A stretch of 64,000 nucleotides of DNA from Gordonia sediminis. GTDB taxonomy: Bacteria > Actinomycetota > Actinomycetes > Mycobacteriales > Mycobacteriaceae. This document shows positions 24,203 to 33,132 of this stretch, piece by piece. Location of the stretch: NCBI GenBank assembly GCA_004193205.1, contig RZUM01000013.1, positions 77,937 to 141,936 of the forward strand, read 5' to 3'. The first letter of the stretch is position 1. Each line of letters starts with the position of its first letter. The translations under genes were made by a program, and so were the position numbers. The notes below the pieces were generated by a model that searched no databases, was not told the DNA's origin, and saw only the letters and a program-made list of their open reading frames with translations.

Positions 24203-24463
24203 GTGGTAATTCGCCCCCCGAGGTTGTTGCTCGGAAACACTACCCAAACGTCCGACCATGCGACGCCCGCAGGCGGTATAGCAGGATTGGACCGGTTTCG
24301 CATAGCGATCGAAGCATACCGCGAGTCGCTGAGAATACGCCTTGAGTGGCGGTTCGGCTCCGTCCATTGCGGCTATGGGTGGGCTCGAATAAACTGCGCT
24401 GGCGGTGTGGCCGCCTGAAGCGTCGCGCGCCCGGGGGACGCGAAGAGCGAAAGGGGATCGCGG

Positions 24464-25327
24464 ATGATTCAGCCACGGATTTCGCTTGTGTGTACCACAA
24501 TTGGCCGCCCGGCCGCTCTTTCTCGCCTGCTGGGTTCTATCGCCACGTCTGAGTTGGCCGACCAGATCGAGTTCGTACTCGTCGATCAGAGCGTGGGGCA
24601 GGAAAGCGCAGCGGTGTTGCGCGATGCACCCATGAAGGGCCTAACAATCACGCTGACCAGTGGACGCGGAGCGTCGGTTGGTCGAAATGTCGGCACCATC
24701 GCCGCCACTGCCCCGGTGATCGCCTATCCGGACGACAATTGCTGGTATGGGCCGTCGACATTACGGGAGGTCGTGGACCTGCTCGATCGGGATGACAGCA
24801 TCGCGGGTGTCAGCGCCAAGCAAGTGACTCAAGACGGATCGCCGTCGATGTTGCGATGGCCCACGCACCCGACAGATGTGTCGCGAACGAACTTCCTCCG
24901 CACCAGCATCTGCAGCACATTGTTCTTCAGGCGGTCGTCGCTGCCGTCACCTGCGCCTTTCGACGAGGGGATCGGCGTGGGCTCTCCTGGCCTCCGGGGG
25001 GCGGGCGAGGAGTCAGACCTCCTGCTCCGTGTACTGGCCAACGGCCACAAGATCAGATATGAACCGAGCATCCACGTTTTCCAGGACGACGACCGCGATG
25101 ATCGTGTGGACAGCGCGTTCGTGGACAAGATGTATAAGTACGGTGTCGGGAACGGTCACCTGTGGCGCAGCCACCGTCTGCCGATGACGATTCTCGGCTA
25201 CTACACGGCACGGAAGCTCGTGGGCGCCGGCGTCAGGTATGCGCGCGGAGAGAAGACGCTGGCGCAGTCCGATGTCTCGTACCTCCGCGGCGAACTTGAT
25301 GGCTTCCTGGGAAAAGGGAAGGCCTGA
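24464..25327 (+). CDS. Glycosyltransferase family 2 (GT-A) protein
   Basis: 287 residues. ISLVCTTIGRPAALSRLLGSI starts the nucleotide-binding fold; AYPDDNCWY carries the metal-binding DxD-type acidic pair; GAGEESDLLLRVL is the ED motif of the catalytic base. No membrane helix. Inverting transferase for repeat-unit assembly. A spaced purine-rich site (AAAGGGG) precedes the ATG. It is alone on its strand between divergent and convergent leftward genes; the 261 bases upstream contain no recognised gene. Confidence 0.88.
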   Translation: MIQPRISLVCTTIGRPAALSRLLGSIATSELADQIEFVLVDQSVGQESAAVLRDAPMKGLTITLTSGRGASVGRNVGTIAATAPVIAYPDDNCWYGPSTLREVVDLLDRDDSIAGVSAKQVTQDGSPSMLRWPTHPTDVSRTNFLRTSICSTLFFRRSSLPSPAPFDEGIGVGSPGLRGAGEESDLLLRVLANGHKIRYEPSIHVFQDDDRDDRVDSAFVDKMYKYGVGNGHLWRSHRLPMTILGYYTARKLVGAGVRYARGEKTLAQSDVSYLRGELDGFLGKGKA

Positions 25328-25398
25328 AACCGCGCACTGCGGGAGTCTGGTTCCCGAGCCCTGTCAGGTGTGCGAGCTTCGATCACCGAGTTCGTGGG

Positions 25399-27474
25399 CT
25401 ATCGGCCGGTTTTGGACAACCGCAGCACACATGTCGGTGTCTCCTCGGCGCCGATCGACCACCGCTTGAGCAGCTCCTGCCGTAGCTCGACGAGTTCGTC
25501 GCCATGCCGGGCGGAAAGGCTGCGCGCCATCTCGTCGTCGGTGGCGTATAGAGACGTCGGCGTCATGGGATGCACGGAGTAGCCGAGTGCCTCGGCCGCG
25601 AGCCAGATTTGTTGCACCACTCGCCCGGTCCGTACATACGTTGCCGTGTCGGTGCCCTCTTGGACCACAAGCGCGAGGGCAGAGGCGGATTCGGCGCGCG
25701 CTGCGGCATCGGCGCCCAAGGCGTCGCCGACGTTCCACTCGTCGAGCAATGCCATCACGTCATCGCGGCGCAGGATGTCCAGCATTGCCCGCATCGACGG
25801 CGGCAGTGCCAGATCGTCGATCTGGATACCGCGCGGGTCGGCCGAGTCGTCGGTGAGTTCGGCGAACATCTCGCGGTGCAGTTCCGGGGTGAGGAACCGG
25901 ATGCGGTCGGATCGGGCCAGGATCGACGCGAAATCGGCGATCTGATCGCGATCGGTGATCGCGATCAGCCGAGTGGCGTCGGTATCGACGACCTCGACCA
26001 GGCGTGCCATCTCGCCTGGTGCCGGTGCCTCCCGATTGCCGCGTTCGCGGCGGGTATGTCGAGACAACACCGCCGACAGATCTGCCGAGCCCGCGGTCGC
26101 CCGACCCGGACGCGCCAGCTGCACGGTTCCCTGCACATCGACCCCGGCGCCGGTGATCGTCGTCGAGCCGAGGACGCCGCGGCTTGCGGCCGCCACTTCG
26201 GCGTTGTACATGGCGGCGCCCACGGCGATTGCCGACGCACGATGCTGGATGTCGAGGGTCGATGTCCGGGCCGGGTCGAGAGCGATGGTGACGGCATCGG
26301 GCTCGACCGTGATCCGCCAGGGTTGCTGATTCCCGGCCGAGGGCGCACGCGACGCCGCGAACCGAATCAGCTCGAGGTCCGTGAGGCGGTCGGGATTGAC
26401 GTCGATATCCGTCGTCGTCTCGTCCGTCGTCGTCTCGTCCGGCGGGGGCGGTGCCTCGGCGAGTGGATCGGACAGCGTCTCGAGCCAGGAGTCCCGATCC
26501 AGTCGGACACGGCCCGACGGGAGGTCGCGTCCCTGCGCCAGCCAGCGGACCGCGCCGGCGACGGTGGCGCCACCGAGGGCGACGTCACCACCGAGCTGTG
26601 GCCACGCCGACACGGTCCGGCCCAGTTCGAGTGCCGAGGCCGCCATACGCGGCGTGACCTGTTCCGCATCGAGAATGGTCACGGCGTGGGCGGTCATCTC
26701 CTCAGCGGACAACGTCTCGAGGTCGGCCGCCGTCAGCGGACCAGCCAACCCGTGGAAGGCCGGTCGGTCGGGCTCGAGATCGAAGCGAGCGACGTCGAGG
26801 GTGCCGCCGTCGCTGGTCTCCATGATCACGGGGATGCGTCGCCTGCGGCATTCGTCGCGGACGAGCACCTTGATCGCGAACGAGTCGCACTCTTCGATCA
26901 CGATGTCCAGGCCATCGAGGAAGGAACCGATGTTGTCGGGCGTGATGCCCTCGGGGACGACAGACACCGCCAGGTAGGGGTCCAGCTCGGCGATTCGTCG
27001 CGCGGCGACGACTGCCTTGTTGACGCCGACATCGCAGAGGGATGCCGGGACCCGGTTGAGGTTGGTGACCTCGAGATCGTCGAAATCGGCGAGGCGCAAT
27101 TCACCGGCCAACCCCTCGAGTGCGAGGGTGTGCGCGATGGCGTGCCCCACGCTCAGGCCGATGATGCCGATGAACAGCTGCCCCGCGCGGTCCTGCTCGC
27201 TGGGGGTGAGTTTGTTGCGATTGCGATCCAGACGTAGCCGGCGGTAGAGGCGCGGTCCGGGGATCTTGACCAGCGCCGATCTCCACGGGAAATGAACCCA
27301 GCGGGGTGGTTCACCGATTTCGTCGGGTGCGGGGGGTGCGGCCAGTCGGGCCGCTTGTTCGGCGGTTGCGGCGGTCAGATCAACAGTGGATTCTCGGCAC
27401 GCAGATCGAACGTCGTCGGGCACTCCATCGGCGTCGTACAGCGTGGCTCTCCACGTGAACGCTGGGTTGCTCAC
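25399..27474 (-). CDS. Rv1355c-like ThiF/E1 domain fused to a nitroreductase-like domain
   Basis: 691 residues. An N-terminal region of about 95 residues is followed by an adenylyl-transferase (ThiF/MoeB/E1) domain: GIIGLSVGHAIAHTLALEGL is the nucleotide loop and LADFDDLEVTNLNRV the catalytic strand (about 103-330). There is a Thr/Glu-rich linker (DETTTDETTTD) and then a nitroreductase-like FMN domain (about 362-690; RFAASRAPSAGNQQPWRI). This fusion matches Rv1355c of M. tuberculosis. The usual E1 zinc Cys pairs are absent. Substrate unknown; the combination suggests activation of a carboxyl or carrier followed by redox chemistry. Divergent from the acyltransferase-like gene at 27626. Confidence 0.8.
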   Translation of the reverse strand: MSNPAFTWRATLYDADGVPDDVRSACRESTVDLTAATAEQAARLAAPPAPDEIGEPPRWVHFPWRSALVKIPGPRLYRRLRLDRNRNKLTPSEQDRAGQLFIGIIGLSVGHAIAHTLALEGLAGELRLADFDDLEVTNLNRVPASLCDVGVNKAVVAARRIAELDPYLAVSVVPEGITPDNIGSFLDGLDIVIEECDSFAIKVLVRDECRRRRIPVIMETSDGGTLDVARFDLEPDRPAFHGLAGPLTAADLETLSAEEMTAHAVTILDAEQVTPRMAASALELGRTVSAWPQLGGDVALGGATVAGAVRWLAQGRDLPSGRVRLDRDSWLETLSDPLAEAPPPPDETTTDETTTDIDVNPDRLTDLELIRFAASRAPSAGNQQPWRITVEPDAVTIALDPARTSTLDIQHRASAIAVGAAMYNAEVAAASRGVLGSTTITGAGVDVQGTVQLARPGRATAGSADLSAVLSRHTRRERGNREAPAPGEMARLVEVVDTDATRLIAITDRDQIADFASILARSDRIRFLTPELHREMFAELTDDSADPRGIQIDDLALPPSMRAMLDILRRDDVMALLDEWNVGDALGADAAARAESASALALVVQEGTDTATYVRTGRVVQQIWLAAEALGYSVHPMTPTSLYATDDEMARSLSARHGDELVELRQELLKRWSIGAEETPTCVLRLSKTGR

Positions 27475-27625
27475 CGCACATATCGTGCCACATGCTAAGC
27501 AGCGTCGTTAAACTCGTATAGAAGCGGTTCTCGATCGCGAATGCCTTCGACCGATAAGAGGCCGGCGCATGGTCGTCGGTTGATAAAACAGGTGCCGGAA
27601 ATGTCGGCCGGATTGAGGTGGTAAG

Positions 27626-28345
27626 TTGCACGCGATTCCGGTCGGTGAACCCGCACGACGGGACGAGTCCCTGTCGGGAACCTTGTACTTATCCCAATCC
27701 GAGTTCGACGTCGTGGTCGCGCATCCTCTCGCCGAGTGGGGGCTGTGGAAAGAGTACATCGACGGTGCGCGCAAGGCATACACCCGACACGGGTGCAAGG
27801 CGGCGCTCGATTATCGGGCCGTCGCCGGGGGTGAAGGGACCGCTGTGTTCTTCGCCGTCGTCGACAAGAGCGGTCAGGTGGTCGGAGGCCTGCGGGTCCA
27901 GCAACCGCTGGGATCTGCCGCTGCCTCGCACGCCGTCGAGGAATGGGCCGGTCAGGAAGGTCAGATCGATCTGGTCAACGCGATCGAGGCACGTCTTTCC
28001 GAAGGGATCGCCGAGGTCAAGACGGCCTGGGTGGACGAACGCAGCCCGTTTGCGATGGCGATCGCGGAGCAGCTGGCCCGGCTCGCCTTACCGATCATGA
28101 ACTATTGCGGTGTCCGCTACATGATGGCAACCGCGGCCGAACATGTCCTCACGAGGTGGGAATCGGGTGGCGGACGGGTGTCAACGGATGTGCCGCCCAC
28201 CCCGTATCCGACCAAGCGGTACACAACACGCCTGATGTGGTGGGATTCCCACACGATCGCCGCCGACGCCGAACCAGAGGTGTGGGGTGAGATCGAGGAT
28301 GACATGTCCCATTTCACGCCGCATCGCCGGCCTTCACACGCGTGA
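27626..28345 (+). CDS. Acyltransferase-like protein (GNAT or N-acyl-amino-acid-synthase fold)
   Basis: 239 residues from a TTG at 27626, with GAGGTGG four bases before it. TAVFFAVVDKSGQVVGGLRVQQPL, then AEQLARLALPIMNYCGVRYMMATAAEHV and PYPTKRYTTRLMWWD give the central-sheet and C-terminal pattern of acyltransferases related to GNAT/LuxI/FeeM-type enzymes. No database support is available here. It is divergent from the Rv1355c-like gene (151-base gap), suggesting a joint role. Its last 32 bases overlap the convergent end of the diguanylate cyclase gene. Confidence 0.5.
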   Translation: MHAIPVGEPARRDESLSGTLYLSQSEFDVVVAHPLAEWGLWKEYIDGARKAYTRHGCKAALDYRAVAGGEGTAVFFAVVDKSGQVVGGLRVQQPLGSAAASHAVEEWAGQEGQIDLVNAIEARLSEGIAEVKTAWVDERSPFAMAIAEQLARLALPIMNYCGVRYMMATAAEHVLTRWESGGGRVSTDVPPTPYPTKRYTTRLMWWDSHTIAADAEPEVWGEIEDDMSHFTPHRRPSHA

Positions 28346-29582
28346 CCTCGCGCGGACGGGGACTCGGGAAGCCCGAGAAGGACAGGAACGCCATCGACAG
28401 CCGGTACGGATGGGAGTTGGGATGGCCGAGGTCCTGGTCGTGTGCGTCATGTGTCCACGCGACCGGCGCGGACGGCTCCACGAAGATCTGATTTCGTCCG
28501 TTCGCCTTGGCCTGGTACACGCACCGGTCCGCGATCTCGAGCAGTTCCCTCAATGCGCCGCTCTTGCTCTCGTCCTGCCCGTCGGACATCACCAGCGGCG
28601 AGAACACACCACCGATGCTGATCGTCACCGGTGAGTTCTCCGCGACCGCGGCCCGGAAACTGTCGGCGTACTCCTCCAGGTCGGCGATGGTGCCAGGTAG
28701 GCAGAAGACCAGGAACTCCTCGCCGCCGAATCGGCAGACCACCGAGCCGGGGCGGGCCACTCGCTGAATCGTCGCCGCGGCCGACAGGAGTACCCCGTCG
28801 CCGACGAGATGGCCGTGGCAATCGTTGATCTCCTTGAATCGGTCGATGTCCATGAGTAGGACACCAACCGGTTCGTCAGATGCGTGGGCAGCGGCCAAGA
28901 GGGGGCTGACCCGCGAGTGGAGCCCACGACGGTTCAACAGGCCCGTGAGCGGGTCGACGCTGTTCAGCCTCGTCTGCCGCTCGAGGATTTCCTCTAGCGA
29001 GTGCCGCAGGGCGAGCACCAGGAAGACCGGGACGATGATGGCGCCCATGATGGCGCCGGTCGCGACGAGCATCGGTGCAATCGACGAAGCGATCAGCACG
29101 CTGACGAGCGTCGCTGTGACGACAGACAGCAGGACGAACCCGTAGGTCATCCGGACCGGGGAAGAGACGGCGACGATCGTGGGGATCACCGCTACCAGCG
29201 AAAGTACAGCGTAAGCGGCCCCGCTGTCGGCGATCAGCAGTGCCGATGCCGCGATGCCGAGGATGCCGCCCGCCGCAACCGGTGCGAACTTCTGTGCGCT
29301 GAGACGACCGTGCCACAGCGTGAACAGGAACACAGACGTGACGAATGCCCAGACGATCATCAGCGGGCCCATCGCGTCGTGTCGCATCATGGTCGGGTCG
29401 AGCAATGCGAAGACCGGCAGCGGTAACACGCCACCTGTACTAACCAGCGTCGCGATCGACGTCGCGTCGTGGCGTCGCAACCTGTTACGGATAGCCGATT
29501 CCTTCCCAACCCGTCCGCAGCCCCGACCTGCGGCGCCCATGCTCAACGTGCGCGTCGTCACGATTTTATCGAACGACACCAC
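28314..29582 (-). CDS. Membrane diguanylate cyclase (GGDEF domain)
   Basis: About 422 residues if it starts at the GTG at 29582; an ATG at 29540 is an alternative. Five or six membrane helices (LPLPVFALLDPTMM to VPVFLVLALRHSLEEI) precede a GGDEF domain with DPLTGLLNRRGL, LLMDIDRFKEINDCHGH and the active-site RFGGEEF. It should synthesise c-di-GMP. The inhibitory I-site RxxD, five residues before GGEEF, reads RPGS, so product inhibition is probably lost. The C-terminal 40 residues are polar. Similar to the GGDEF part of Rv1354c, which also neighbours Rv1355c. An EAL gene follows at 31173. Confidence 0.88.
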   Translation of the reverse strand: MVSFDKIVTTRTLSMGAAGRGCGRVGKESAIRNRLRRHDATSIATLVSTGGVLPLPVFALLDPTMMRHDAMGPLMIVWAFVTSVFLFTLWHGRLSAQKFAPVAAGGILGIAASALLIADSGAAYAVLSLVAVIPTIVAVSSPVRMTYGFVLLSVVTATLVSVLIASSIAPMLVATGAIMGAIIVPVFLVLALRHSLEEILERQTRLNSVDPLTGLLNRRGLHSRVSPLLAAAHASDEPVGVLLMDIDRFKEINDCHGHLVGDGVLLSAAATIQRVARPGSVVCRFGGEEFLVFCLPGTIADLEEYADSFRAAVAENSPVTISIGGVFSPLVMSDGQDESKSGALRELLEIADRCVYQAKANGRNQIFVEPSAPVAWTHDAHDQDLGHPNSHPYRLSMAFLSFSGFPSPRPREVTRVKAGDAA

Positions 29583-29655
29583 ATCTTGTCTTCGATGTAC
29601 CAAATCCGCGGGTGTGCTGCTAATGTCGTGCGCGGGGTACTTCTGTCGTCGTCTT

Positions 29656-29674
29656 GGGTGTTCAATCGACACCC
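29656..29674. promoter_or_regulatory. Inverted repeat in the diguanylate cyclase / sugar transferase divergent region
   Basis: GGGTGT (29656-29661) and ACACCC (29669-29674) form perfect arms around a 7-base A+T-containing spacer, 60 bases before the sugar transferase start and 74 from the presumed start of the cyclase gene. The size suits a dimeric regulator's site. No regulator is identified. Confidence 0.35.
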
Positions 29675-29733
29675 GGCTGAGTCCTGCGCCGGGTCCGGGC
29701 GGGTCTCGACGTGAACCAAAGGGTATGGTCGGC

Positions 29734-31122
29734 ATGGCGCAGACGCTGTCACGCTCCGCAGACGGGCGTTGGTGGCTTCCGGTACTGAGGAACCGGATAG
29801 ATTGGCTTCTGCTGATTGTTGATGCCGTCGTGCTCATCGCGGTCGAGACATTCGTCGGTACCTATCGTCACGGGCGTCCGATCTGGCTCGGCGCGCTCAT
29901 GGCGTTCCTCATCGTCCTGGTCCTGGAAGTTGCCGGGATCTACCAGACCAGGTTTGCGCTCTCTTCTCTGGATGAACTGCCCCGACTCGCGGGATGGTCA
30001 CTGATCGCCTCGCTCGTCTTGGTGTTTCTCCTCGAACCGAGCGTGGAGGCCCCCGACATCGTGGTGATGGCGGCATTGACATCCGGCGCTCTCTTCATCG
30101 TGCGGGTTGTCTATTACAACCTCGTCCGTGGGGTGCGCCGCCGTCGGCCGGACCGAAGGTTGCGCACCGCAGTCCTCGGTGGTGGCATGGTTGCGCGGGA
30201 GATCGTGCTCAGTACCCGCGAGCGACCGGAGTTGGGTGTCAACGTGGTCGTCGCAGTCAGTCCTAATCCGATGTCGCAGTTCCTCGATACCGGCGTGCCG
30301 ACCTTTCCGGACCTTCGTCGGCTTCGGGATATCGTGGAGGACTGCGACATCGATGCAGTCATCGTGGCCTTCGGTTCGAACCCGGACGTCGACCTGGTCG
30401 GTCCGCTTCGTGAATGTGATTCGTTGGACTGTGAGATTTTCATCGTGCCGAGACTGTTCGAGTTCACCTCGGCCAACCGCGATATGGATCGCCTGCACAC
30501 CATTCCGTTGATCCGCGTGCGTCGTGATGCGCTTCGCACCTGGTACTGGAAGCTGAAGCGGGTGTTCGACGTCGTTGTGGTCGCGATGGCGTTGGTGCTG
30601 GCCAGCCCGGTTCTGGCTGCCCTCGCCGTGGTCGTCTACCTGTCAGATCCGAGTGCCCCGATCCTCTTCCGTCAGAAGCGGATCGGCAAGGACGGACGCG
30701 TATTCGACCTGCTGAAGTTCCGGTCGATGCGTCCGGTACCGACGACGGCGTCGGATGTCGACTGGCACCCCTGTGGCGAGGATCGGATCGGTCGGGTCGG
30801 TCGCTTCATCCGCAAGACATCGCTCGACGAGTTGCCGCAATTGTGGAATGTGCTGCGGGGCGACATGTCGATCGTGGGGCCCCGCCCTGAGCGTCCGCAC
30901 TTCGTGCGCGAGTTCACTGACTCCGTCCCCGGTTATGAAGATCGGCACCGGGTGGACGTGGGCCTGACCGGTTGGGCCGCCATCCACGGGCTGCGGGGGG
31001 ACACCAGCATCGCGGACCGGGCCCTCTTCGACAACTTCTACATCGAGAACTGGAGCGTCTGGCTCGACATCAAGATCATCATCCTCACCGTTGGGGCGGT
31101 CCTCCGCGGAACCGGGAGTTGA
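29734..31122 (+). CDS. Polyprenyl-phosphate sugar-1-phosphate transferase (first)
   Basis: 462 residues. Starts at the ATG at 29734 because AAAGGG (29718-29723) lies 10 bases upstream; an ATG at 29725 is too close to it. Four N-terminal membrane helices (about 18-110), a Rossmann-like middle (TAVLGGGMVAREIVL), a fifth helix (VFDVVVVAMALVLASPVL), and the catalytic bacterial sugar transferase domain with LFRQKRIGKDGRVFDLLKFRSM, KTSLDELPQLWNVLRGDMSIVGPRPERP and GLTGWAAIHGLRGDT. Adds the first sugar-phosphate to undecaprenyl phosphate. Divergent from the diguanylate cyclase gene. Confidence 0.9.
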   Translation: MAQTLSRSADGRWWLPVLRNRIDWLLLIVDAVVLIAVETFVGTYRHGRPIWLGALMAFLIVLVLEVAGIYQTRFALSSLDELPRLAGWSLIASLVLVFLLEPSVEAPDIVVMAALTSGALFIVRVVYYNLVRGVRRRRPDRRLRTAVLGGGMVAREIVLSTRERPELGVNVVVAVSPNPMSQFLDTGVPTFPDLRRLRDIVEDCDIDAVIVAFGSNPDVDLVGPLRECDSLDCEIFIVPRLFEFTSANRDMDRLHTIPLIRVRRDALRTWYWKLKRVFDVVVVAMALVLASPVLAALAVVVYLSDPSAPILFRQKRIGKDGRVFDLLKFRSMRPVPTTASDVDWHPCGEDRIGRVGRFIRKTSLDELPQLWNVLRGDMSIVGPRPERPHFVREFTDSVPGYEDRHRVDVGLTGWAAIHGLRGDTSIADRALFDNFYIENWSVWLDIKIIILTVGAVLRGTGS

Positions 31123-31172
31123 CCTGCGCACATCCTCCCGGGATCCTCGCAGGGCGCATATAGTTTGATGCG

Positions 31173-32402
31173 ATGAAACACGAGCGCGGGGGGCGTGTCA
31201 GGGGCTCGGAGAGTCCTGCGCGGGCGTTGGTCGTCATCGCTGTTCGCGTGGACCCGCGAAACCGCATGGCTGCATCTCAGGGACGAGACCGCGCCGAGCG
31301 CATCGCGGAGTCGTATGTCTCGTCGATGATCGACCCGGTGCGGGACGACATCGAGGTGACGCAATGGTCGCCCTTCGACTGGACAATTCATGTCACCAGA
31401 TCGGATGCCGACCGGGATTCGGTGATCCGGGTGGCTGCCGGTGCGAGTGGCACTCTGCCGGTGTCGGACGGCGGCCGGGACTACTTCCTCGATGTCTGTG
31501 TCGGGCTCGCCGTCGGGGATGACCTGCGAGGAGTGACGTCGACAGAGGAACTCGAGCAGTGCGCGGAGACCGCGCTGTCGGAGGCCATCACGCGCGATCT
31601 TCCGATGGTCGTCGCCGATGACGCGCTGATCTCTCGTGGTCGCCAGGCCATGGACCGATTCCGACGCCTCGTGCGGGCGGCCGACACGGATTTCCGACTG
31701 CACTACCAGCCGATCGTCGAGTTGGACGCCCACTCTGTCGTGGGCTTTGAGGCGCTGCTGCGATGGTATTCGGCGGACGGCATCAAGTCTGCCGCCGAGT
31801 TCATGGAGGAGATCGAGGAGACGTCGCTGATCCTGCCGATCGGGCGCAGAGCGATCGCGGCCGCGATCGGGGATCTGGCGACCGGAATCAACCGCACAAT
31901 CGGTGCGACCGGGTTCGTCGCGGTGAACCTCTCGGAACGGCAACTGCTCGATCCAGGTGTGGTCTCGCTGTTCCGCCACGAGATCGGCGCCGCGGGTGTG
32001 CAGGCGGACCGCGTATGGGTGGAGGTTCGCGAGAACCAGATCATCAGCCTCGACAGTGAATCGGCGCGCACCGTTGAGGGGCTGCACGAGTTGGGGTGCC
32101 GGATCTGCGTGGACGACCTTGGCGCGGGATATTCAGCGCTGCGCTATGTCAAGGATCTGCCCATCGATGTGATCAAGGTCGACGGCGGTCTGACCCGGCA
32201 GATGATGTCCGATGAGGCCGACCTCGCGGTAGTGCGCGCCATCTGTGATCTCGCGCACACGACCGGGATCGACACCGTCGCCGAAGGGGTGGAATGTCCC
32301 GAGCTCCTGCCGGTCCTCACCGAACTAGGGTTCGATTACGCGCAGGGTCACTACTTCGGGCGGCCGGAGCCCGCCGAGGAGGTGTTCGCCGCGCCGGCGT
32401 GA
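31173..32402 (+). CDS. EAL-domain cyclic-di-GMP phosphodiesterase
   Basis: 409 residues, cytoplasmic. The N-terminal 150 residues resemble a GGDEF fold but lack a GGDEF motif, so they may be a sensor. The EAL domain is complete: GFEALLRW, FVAVNLSERQL, VWVEVREN, CVDDLGAGYSAL, IKVDGGL and AEGVE supply the Glu, Asn, Glu, Asp-Asp, Lys and Glu needed for metal and catalysis. Degrades c-di-GMP to pGpG. It lies 50 bases after the sugar transferase gene, so it is likely co-expressed. Together with the GGDEF gene it brackets that transferase. Confidence 0.9.
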   Translation: MKHERGGRVRGSESPARALVVIAVRVDPRNRMAASQGRDRAERIAESYVSSMIDPVRDDIEVTQWSPFDWTIHVTRSDADRDSVIRVAAGASGTLPVSDGGRDYFLDVCVGLAVGDDLRGVTSTEELEQCAETALSEAITRDLPMVVADDALISRGRQAMDRFRRLVRAADTDFRLHYQPIVELDAHSVVGFEALLRWYSADGIKSAAEFMEEIEETSLILPIGRRAIAAAIGDLATGINRTIGATGFVAVNLSERQLLDPGVVSLFRHEIGAAGVQADRVWVEVRENQIISLDSESARTVEGLHELGCRICVDDLGAGYSALRYVKDLPIDVIKVDGGLTRQMMSDEADLAVVRAICDLAHTTGIDTVAEGVECPELLPVLTELGFDYAQGHYFGRPEPAEEVFAAPA

Positions 32403-32437
32403 CCCTTCGAGACGCTCGCAAGCTCGCTCCTCAGGGA
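32403..32437. repeat. Interspersed palindromic (REP-like) element between convergent genes
   Basis: A 35-base element begins right after the EAL stop (CCCTTCGAGACGCTCGCAAG) and continues to TCAGGGA. The inner CGAGACGCTCGCAAGCTCG can fold into a short stem. It is followed by two similar octamers, GATCGATCAA (32437-32446) and TATCGATCAA (32467-32476), before the convergent YdcF stop. The motif recalls an interspersed repeat known from Gordonia-like genomes (recollection). No second copy was seen in the window. May terminate both genes. Confidence 0.55.
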
Positions 32438-32471
32438 TCGATCAAGTCGCACCCGACTCCTCGGGTATCGA

Positions 32472-33128
32472 TCAATCGCAGCCGAGGATGACAGCCTTGG
32501 CCAGGCCGGCGTACTGGTAGGCGAACTGGTAGGACCAGAAAATGGGAGACCGGCCGTAGTCGCGGGGGACACTGCGCATCATGACGTCACCGTCGAAACA
32601 CTGCCCGAAGATGAAGCGTGCCCGCACCAGGTGATAGCGCCAGCTGATCACGATCACTGACTTCCATCCGCGCTCTTCGGCGAGTCGCTGGACGAACATC
32701 GCCTCGCCGCGGGTCGTCGACGGGTCCGGGTCGAAGCAGATCACCTCGATCTCGGGTGTGCCCGCATTGCAGACCCGCTCCATAAGAGCACGGCCACCTC
32801 GGTTGTAGTTGTCATTGATATAGGGATTGGAGATGACCACCGTGTCCGCATACCCGGCGGCGGCCAGGCGCAATCCGTAGTCCTCGCGGCCGTCGTGCTC
32901 GCCGCCGAGCACCACGATGGCATCCGCGGGCACCAGAGGGTCCTGGTGTTCGCGGTAGAAGAGTTGGTAGCCGACGCCGGTGAAGGTGATCGCGCATACC
33001 AGAAACGTGGTGCCGGCGAGGAAGAGGAGCCGGCGACCGCGGATGCGTGCTCTCGGTCCGGACACGAGCATGAAGCCCATTGTGCGGGACCGGGGCGATC
33101 CTGGCGCAATCGGCCGCGTCGGCGCCAC
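32472..33128 (-). CDS. YdcF/SanA-like DUF218 membrane protein
   Basis: 218 residues if started at the GTG at 33128; ATGs at 33080 and 33071 are plausible alternatives. One N-terminal helix (LLFLAGTTFLVCAITFTGVGY) precedes a DUF218 domain: DAIVVLGGEHDGREDYGLRLA, STTRGEAMFVQRLAEERGW and VISWRYHLVRARF are diagnostic. Related proteins affect envelope permeability and vancomycin exclusion in Enterobacteria. It follows the LysR gene by 4 bases. Its exact substrate is unknown. Confidence 0.8.
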   Translation of the reverse strand: MAPTRPIAPGSPRSRTMGFMLVSGPRARIRGRRLLFLAGTTFLVCAITFTGVGYQLFYREHQDPLVPADAIVVLGGEHDGREDYGLRLAAAGYADTVVISNPYINDNYNRGGRALMERVCNAGTPEIEVICFDPDPSTTRGEAMFVQRLAEERGWKSVIVISWRYHLVRARFIFGQCFDGDVMMRSVPRDYGRSPIFWSYQFAYQYAGLAKAVILGCD

Positions 33129-33132
33129 CGGG

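Noticed and set aside
25570-27237. Long open frame (555 codons) on the plus strand
   Set aside because: It is antisense to the Rv1355c-like gene; its sequence is Arg/Gly/Asp-rich mirror coding from G+C bias, with no domain.
31038-32087. Minus-strand open frame of 349 codons
   Set aside because: Antisense to the EAL gene, whose catalytic residues are complete.
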